From Roseibium album (GTDB lineage: Bacteria > Pseudomonadota > Alphaproteobacteria > Rhizobiales > Stappiaceae): a stretch of DNA of 64,000 nucleotides. The notes beneath the pieces were generated by a model, which was not told the origin of the DNA, made no database searches, and worked only from the letters and a program-made list of their open reading frames with translations. This document shows, one piece after another, positions 62,517 through 64,000 of the stretch; positions within the stretch are counted from its first letter, which is position 1; each line of letters starts with the position of its first letter. The position numbers and the translations under genes were made by a program. The stretch spans positions 62,001 to 126,000 of the forward strand of contig CXTY01000013.1 of assembly GCA_001404055.1 (NCBI GenBank). The letters are read 5' to 3'.

Positions 62517-63431
62517 CTACCGGTCAGGAACAAACGGCTTACCAAGACATGCAGGTGTGTTTACCAGCGTCAGTCTGCGATTTGCCGAGATGAGTACAAG
62601 GACCACTATGGTCGCAAGGTATGGCAAGCTGGATAGCAATTGAGACGGTATATCCAGTTCAACGGCTTGTGCGTGAAGATTTAGTACGCTGACAGCGCCA
62701 AACAAATAGGCCCCGACAATGACTCGCAACGGGAGCCATGAGGAAAACACGACAAGAGCCAGTGCAATCCAACCTCTGCCGGCCGTCATGTTTTCCACCC
62801 ATTGGGGTGTATATGCCAAGGACATGTAGGCGCCTGCCAGGCCTGCGCATCCTCCCCCAAACAGAACCGCCATGAAACGAACTTTTATGACGGAGTACCC
62901 AAGTGCGTGAGCCGAACCGTGATTGTTGCCAACTGCGCGCAAAACCAGGCCAAGCCGGGTTTTGAACAATACATATGCAACAACCGCGACCAGGGCAAAG
63001 CCAAGGTAGACAATTGCATCCTGCTGGAAAAAGACCGGTCCTATGAACGGGATTTCAGATAGCACGGGAATGTAAAGCTCTGGCAGGATCAGGCCCGGGA
63101 CACCGATAAAGGCTTCCCCTATCAACCCTGAAAATCCGATGCCCAGGATTGTCAGAGCCAGGCCGGTTGCCACCTGGTTCGCAACAAGGATTAGGACAAG
63201 AAATCCGAAGAGGGCTGACATTGCCATGCCAGCAGCAACAGCTGCGATAACACCAAGCGTGCCGGAACCGGTCTGGTTTGCAACGGCAAACCCGATTACG
63301 GCCCCCATGATCATCATGCCTTCCACGCCCAGATTGAGGACGCCAGACCGTTCTGCAACAAGTTCGCCGATAGCTGCAATCAAGATAGGCGTTGCAGCAG
63401 TGATGACTGTAAGTAGAACAGCTTCAAACAT
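62517..63431 (-). CDS. BMP-linked ABC transporter permease 2
   Basis: A 304-residue permease of the branched-chain/nucleoside type with eight to ten helices. AERSGVLNLGVEGMMIMGAV and RAVGNNHGSAHALGYSVIKVRF (EAA-like loop) are the family signatures seen in NupQ/YufQ-like proteins. Its ATG overlaps the upstream permease stop by eight bases, so the pair is coupled. It forms half of the channel of the BMP importer. Confidence 0.92.
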   Translation of the reverse strand: MFEAVLLTVITAATPILIAAIGELVAERSGVLNLGVEGMMIMGAVIGFAVANQTGSGTLGVIAAVAAGMAMSALFGFLVLILVANQVATGLALTILGIGFSGLIGEAFIGVPGLILPELYIPVLSEIPFIGPVFFQQDAIVYLGFALVAVVAYVLFKTRLGLVLRAVGNNHGSAHALGYSVIKVRFMAVLFGGGCAGLAGAYMSLAYTPQWVENMTAGRGWIALALVVFSSWLPLRVIVGAYLFGAVSVLNLHAQAVELDIPSQLLSSLPYLATIVVLVLISANRRLTLVNTPACLGKPFVPDR

Positions 63432-64000
63432 GAGAGACCTCCGCGGCTGATACACGGCGGGAGACCATGCGAACTCGGTACAAAATCAAAGTGTCACAAG
63501 CAAGTACGAAAAAGAGAAGCAAACCCTGGATCACGCTGGCAATCTTGTTGGAAACGCCCATGGCAGACTGAACGCCTTCACCACCGATATAGGACAGCGC
63601 AAGTACAAAACCGGCAACGATGATGGCGATCGGGTTCAAGCGGCCCAAAAAGGCGACGATGATCGCGGTAAAGCCATAACCAGGAGAAATAACCGGCAGC
63701 AATTGGTTGAGGCCGCCAGATACTTCCATGGTTCCAGCAAGTCCAGCCAGCCCACCTGCAAGAGCAAATGAGAACAGTGTCAGACCCTTTGCGGAAAACC
63801 CGGCAAAACCGCCCGCACGCGGACTTTCGCCCATGACCCTGATTTCGAAACCTTTCAACGTCTTTGCCAGAACGACTGCGAGTATGACTGCAATCAGGAT
63901 CGTTATTGGCGTCGACAGGCTCATCAACCCACCAAAGACATCCGGCAGCGTCGCTGCGTCGGAGAAAATGCGGGATTCGGGAAAGTTGTAGCCGTCGGGA
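63424..64000 (-). CDS. BMP-linked ABC transporter permease 1 (partial, runs off the window)
   Basis: The C-terminal 190 or so residues of a second permease. The frame is open to the window edge (ending with PDGYNFPESRIFSDAATLPDV in reading direction before MSLSTPI), so the start lies beyond 64000. LKGFEIRVMGESPRAGGFAGFSAK is the EAA-like loop; at least five helices follow. The ATPase of this importer is expected further upstream. Confidence 0.9.
   Translation of the reverse strand, partial: PDGYNFPESRIFSDAATLPDVFGGLMSLSTPITILIAVILAVVLAKTLKGFEIRVMGESPRAGGFAGFSAKGLTLFSFALAGGLAGLAGTMEVSGGLNQLLPVISPGYGFTAIIVAFLGRLNPIAIIVAGFVLALSYIGGEGVQSAMGVSNKIASVIQGLLLFFVLACDTLILYRVRMVSRRVSAAEVSHV

Noticed and set aside
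1..64000. CRISPR array, tRNA, rRNA or prophage
   Set aside because: No regularly spaced repeat, no cloverleaf with a T-loop GTTCGA consensus, and no phage structural genes were seen in the gaps.

Overview
This 64 kb window is chromosomal DNA of an alphaproteobacterium, most likely a marine member of the Stappiaceae (Roseibium/Labrenzia group) or a near relative. The basis is gene content: a rhizobial-type fructose ABC operon with its own ROK regulator, an Entner-Doudoroff set, alphaproteobacterial CheZ, SbmA/BacA-like and STAS-MlaE proteins, and GC-rich extragenic palindromes. The species is inferred from gene content; no rRNA gene is present to settle it.

Layout. 0.2-3.6 kb: a LysR regulator divergent from DoxX and a glutathionyl-hydroquinone reductase, then an SMP-30 lactonase. 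3.8-10 kb: AsnC regulator divergent from alanine dehydrogenase, a membrane adenylate cyclase, an alpha/beta-hydrolase membrane protein and ChaC. 10.3-11.2 kb: three tandem glycine-zipper lipoproteins. 11.5-23.7 kb: the carbohydrate block, with pgi, a PilZ protein, eda, edd, zwf, frcK, frcA, frcC, frcB and frcR. Together these import fructose, phosphorylate it and route it through glucose-6-phosphate and 6-phosphogluconate to pyruvate and glyceraldehyde-3-phosphate. CG-centred palindromes lie before pgi, edd and zwf, and no pgl gene sits between zwf and edd. 24-37 kb: adenine deaminase, a DUF3592-like membrane protein, an orphan AAA ATPase, an acyl-CoA ligase, two EamA exporters, a glyoxalase-fold protein, an orphan CoxL-type molybdoenzyme subunit and a short SbmA/BacA-like protein.

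37.2-40.5 kb: a stand-alone RAM-domain protein divergent from a TPP riboswitch operon. The riboswitch is followed by a 27-codon leader ORF, then thiM, thiD and an orphan TRAP solute-binding protein, all tightly coupled. This is the best candidate for an undescribed arrangement in the window: a thiamine-controlled salvage operon carrying a binding protein with no TRAP membrane subunits beside it. 40.6-51.9 kb: a FAH-family hydrolase, a FadL porin, an atypical SDR, an LpxH-like phosphoesterase coupled to a glycosyltransferase, threonine dehydratase, a CheZ with repeated CheY-binding-like helices, an MFS permease and the D-glutamate catabolic pair dgcA/dgcN. 51.9-56.6 kb: an Mla-type lipid transport operon (STAS-MlaE fusion, MlaF, long MlaD, lipoprotein).

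56.6-61.3 kb: a metal-handling cluster (DUF6488 protein, membrane anchor protein, HupE, His-rich protein, NicO fragment) cut off by a complete IS3-family element. A second, unrelated gene fragment lies on the other side of the IS and no target duplication is seen, so the IS marks a rearrangement scar. 61.3-64 kb: a BMP-family nucleoside-type ABC importer running off the window end. No tRNA, rRNA, CRISPR array or prophage was recognised.
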